This document shows, piece after piece, positions 6,048 through 7,518 of a stretch of 7,518 nt of DNA (the first letter of the stretch is position 1; each line of letters begins with the position of its first letter). Source of the stretch: SKVL01 sp964559575 (lineage in GTDB: Bacteria > Patescibacteriota > Minisyncoccia > Phycocordibacterales > CSBR16-193); contig CAZLGQ010000028.1 in NCBI GenBank assembly GCA_964559575.1, positions 1 to 7,518 on the forward strand. Direction: 5' to 3'. Both the position numbers and the translations under genes were made by a program. Below the pieces are notes generated by a model, which searched no databases, had not been told where the DNA came from, and was given only the letters and a program-made list of their open reading frames with translations.

Positions 6048-7016
6048 ATGAACTTTACCAGCATTGCTATTACATTAGTTTCTTTTGCTGTTTTAATATA
6101 TATAGGACAGTGGGTTATATATTCATTAGTAACAATAGCTAGATACTTCAAATTCAAAGAATTTGTTGTGGCATTTTTTACAGTTTCCATAGGAGCTGTT
6201 TTACCTGAATTTTTTGTTGGAGTATCCGCAGCATTAAGAGGAATTCCGGAGATCTCTTTAGGAACAGTGGTTGGTGAAAACTTATTTTTAATAACAGTTA
6301 CCATAGCTCTGGCAACTTTTTTCAGTGCTCAAGGTTTAACTGTGGATAGTAAAACTGTAAGAGGTGGGGTTATATTTACCGTTCTTGTGGCCATCCTACC
6401 TCTTCTTCTTATATTAAATGGGGAGCTTTCAAGAATGGATGGAATTATTCTTTTACTGTGTTTTGGCTTTTTTGTTTTTTGGCTGTTTTCTAAAAAAGAA
6501 AGGTTTATTAAAACATATGAAGAAGATATTCCTGAAATAGAAAATTTGACCAAAAAAACCGCCATCAAAAGTATGTTTATAGCAATAGGTGGAATTCTTG
6601 CTATTGTTATAAGTGTTGATCTTCTTTTAAAAGAATTTCTTAATTTTTCTCAAGAGTTAGGTATTCCACTTGCCGTATTAGGTATTTTTGTTATTGCTAT
6701 AGGAACAGCCCTACCGGAGACATACTTTGCTGTTGATCTGGCACGCAGAGGAAATACCTGGATGGTTTTAGGAGGTATACTGGGAGGAATAGCTATAGCT
6801 TCAACTCTTGTCTTGGGTACTGTTGCTATAATAGAGCCCATTGTTTTAACAGATCTTAATATATCATCTTTAATACTTGCCAGAATATTTTTAACAATTG
6901 GAGCAATACTACTACTTGTATTTGTGACAACAGGACAAACCATAACCAAAAAAGAAGGCGCTATCTTACTTGCGGTTTACATTTCATTTCTTCTTGCCGA
7001 GATAATTATTATATAA
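6048..7016 (+). CDS. CaCA-family (sodium/calcium exchanger-like) cation antiporter, divergent
   Basis: The 322-residue membrane protein has about ten hydrophobic segments arranged as two inverted halves joined by a charged loop (about 149-172), the layout of the Ca2+/cation antiporter family (YrbG, NCX_Mj). The first alpha-repeat is SIGAVLPEFFVGVSAALRG (about 47-65) with VVGENLFLI (74-82). The second is AIGTALPETYFAVDLARRG (about 217-235) with LGGILGGIAIAS (241-252). Both essential-type glutamates, Glu54 and Glu224, are kept in the PE motifs. The usual G-[TS]-S pattern is GAV in repeat 1 and GTA in repeat 2, and the GSN motif is GEN and GG. The fold is therefore clear, but the transported ions may differ from Na+/Ca2+. 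Length matches bacterial members (about 310-360). The ATG at 6048 starts just before the first helix; no Shine-Dalgarno is seen. The gene ends two bases from the convergent protease gene, with no terminator between. Confidence 0.85.
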   Translation: MNFTSIAITLVSFAVLIYIGQWVIYSLVTIARYFKFKEFVVAFFTVSIGAVLPEFFVGVSAALRGIPEISLGTVVGENLFLITVTIALATFFSAQGLTVDSKTVRGGVIFTVLVAILPLLLILNGELSRMDGIILLLCFGFFVFWLFSKKERFIKTYEEDIPEIENLTKKTAIKSMFIAIGGILAIVISVDLLLKEFLNFSQELGIPLAVLGIFVIAIGTALPETYFAVDLARRGNTWMVLGGILGGIAIASTLVLGTVAIIEPIVLTDLNISSLILARIFLTIGAILLLVFVTTGQTITKKEGAILLAVYISFLLAEIIII

Positions 7017-7018
7017 AA

Positions 7019-7518
7019 TTATATTCCTTCAGGAGCTTCTATTAAAGAAACTTCAACTAAAAACTCTTCTTCGTCTCTTAAAACTTTTAACTCTATAGTT
7101 TCTCCAACCTCTTTATATCTTATCCTTTTTGCAAAATCTCTTCTTTCTTTAATTTCCTCTCCATCAACTTCGGTTATAATATCACCCTTTTTTAATCCAA
7201 CCTCTTCAGCGGGAGTCCCTGGACTAACCGCAGGTTCATCACTTCTTCCTTCTACAAGTAAAATACCATAATCAACAGGTAAATTTTTCTGCATTTTTAA
7301 AGAGGAATTTATTTCAACATAACGAATTCCTAAAAATGGTCTTATTATACGACCTTCATCTTCAACCGAAGAAACTATTGGCTTTACAATATTAGAAGGA
7401 ACTGCAAAACCTATATTTTGAGAACCTACAGCTAAAGCGGAATTAACTCCTATAACCTTTCCTTTTATATCCATCAAAGGACCTCCGGAATTACCGGGAT
7501 TAATAGCAGCATCTGTTT
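7019..7518 (-). CDS. htrA: HtrA/DegP-type serine protease, C-terminal part with PDZ domain (5' end beyond window)
   Basis: This is a minus-strand frame entering from the right edge and ending in TAA at 7021-7019; 165 complete codons are visible. The first readable residues, TDAAINPGNSGGPL, are the catalytic serine motif of trypsin-like HtrA proteases (Ser codon at 7489-7487). VIGVNSA and IGFAVPSNIV (the usual IGFAIP strand) follow. A linker leads to RPFLGIRYVEI, the start of a single PDZ domain that includes SPGTPAEEVGLKKGDIITEV and VDGEEIKERRDF; it ends the protein at PEGI. HtrA proteases degrade or refold damaged proteins outside the cytoplasm, and the PDZ domain recognises C-terminal peptides. 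The His and Asp of the triad and the N-terminal signal or anchor would lie outside the window. A TTG at 7477 and ATG at 7474 are internal codons, not starts, because the conserved motif lies upstream of them. Only one PDZ domain is present, as in DegS or HtrA of many Gram-positive-type bacteria. Confidence 0.95.
   Translation of the reverse strand, partial: TDAAINPGNSGGPLMDIKGKVIGVNSALAVGSQNIGFAVPSNIVKPIVSSVEDEGRIIRPFLGIRYVEINSSLKMQKNLPVDYGILLVEGRSDEPAVSPGTPAEEVGLKKGDIITEVDGEEIKERRDFAKRIRYKEVGETIELKVLRDEEEFLVEVSLIEAPEGI

Noticed and set aside
6011..6949. Minus-strand frames at 6011-6304, 6329-6568 and 6650-6949
   Set aside because: They are antisense to the membrane exchanger, whose two alpha-repeats are clear.
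1048..7016. Alternative genetic code (UGA as glycine or tryptophan), as in some candidate-phylum bacteria
   Set aside because: All seven visible gene ends use TAA, I see no in-frame TGA inside the conserved genes, and glycine and tryptophan are encoded by standard codons.
7472..7477. TTG (7477) or ATG (7474) as the start of a short PDZ protein
   Set aside because: The same frame continues upstream to the window edge and encodes the conserved HtrA motif NPGNSGGP, so these are internal codons of a truncated protease gene.

Overview
The window looks like a piece of a low-GC bacterial chromosome, most plausibly from the Candidate Phyla Radiation (Patescibacteria, Parcubacteria-like). This is inferred from gene content and style: dense packing, TAA as the only stop codon among the seven visible gene ends, A-rich starts without Shine-Dalgarno motifs, and a membrane-anchored solute-binding protein beside secG and RNase J. 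No rRNA or other taxonomic marker is present, so the assignment is tentative.

Layout. Positions 1-943 (minus strand) hold the 5' portion (314 codons) of a multi-membrane-segment amino acid permease that runs off the left edge. Its GC is about 44% by hand count, against roughly 30% in sampled lines of most of the rest. A 104-base divergent AT-rich spacer follows. On the plus strand come secG (1048-1281), an orphan oligopeptide-type solute-binding protein held by an N-terminal membrane helix (1370-3118), and ribonuclease J with a basic disordered N-terminal extension (3168-5051). A strong hairpin terminator (5049-5084) contains the RNase J stop codon and can serve both strands. On the minus strand lie two overlapping small envelope genes (5553-5966, then 5102-5572): a DUF948/YtxG-like anchored helical protein and a YtxH-like protein with a histone-H1-like lysine/alanine/proline tail. 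An extremely AT-rich divergent promoter region (5967-6047) separates them from a plus-strand divergent CaCA-family cation exchanger (6048-7016). That gene meets, tail to tail with a 2-base gap, the 3' part of an HtrA/DegP-type serine protease (7019-7518, minus), which is cut by the right edge just upstream of its catalytic serine motif.

How the genes fit together. Most products act at or across the cytoplasmic membrane: permease, SecG translocon subunit, anchored peptide-binding protein, YtxG/YtxH-like pair, cation exchanger and HtrA protease. RNase J is the exception, acting in RNA processing and decay. The set reads as ordinary housekeeping and envelope functions of a small-genome bacterium. 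I see no mobile element, CRISPR array, tRNA or rRNA, and no obviously new multi-gene system. The most notable points are the basic-tailed YtxH-like protein and its overlapping partner, the altered ion-binding motifs of the exchanger, the orphan cysteine-free binding protein, the RNase J extension, the composition jump at the permease, and the repeated lack of ribosome binding sites.
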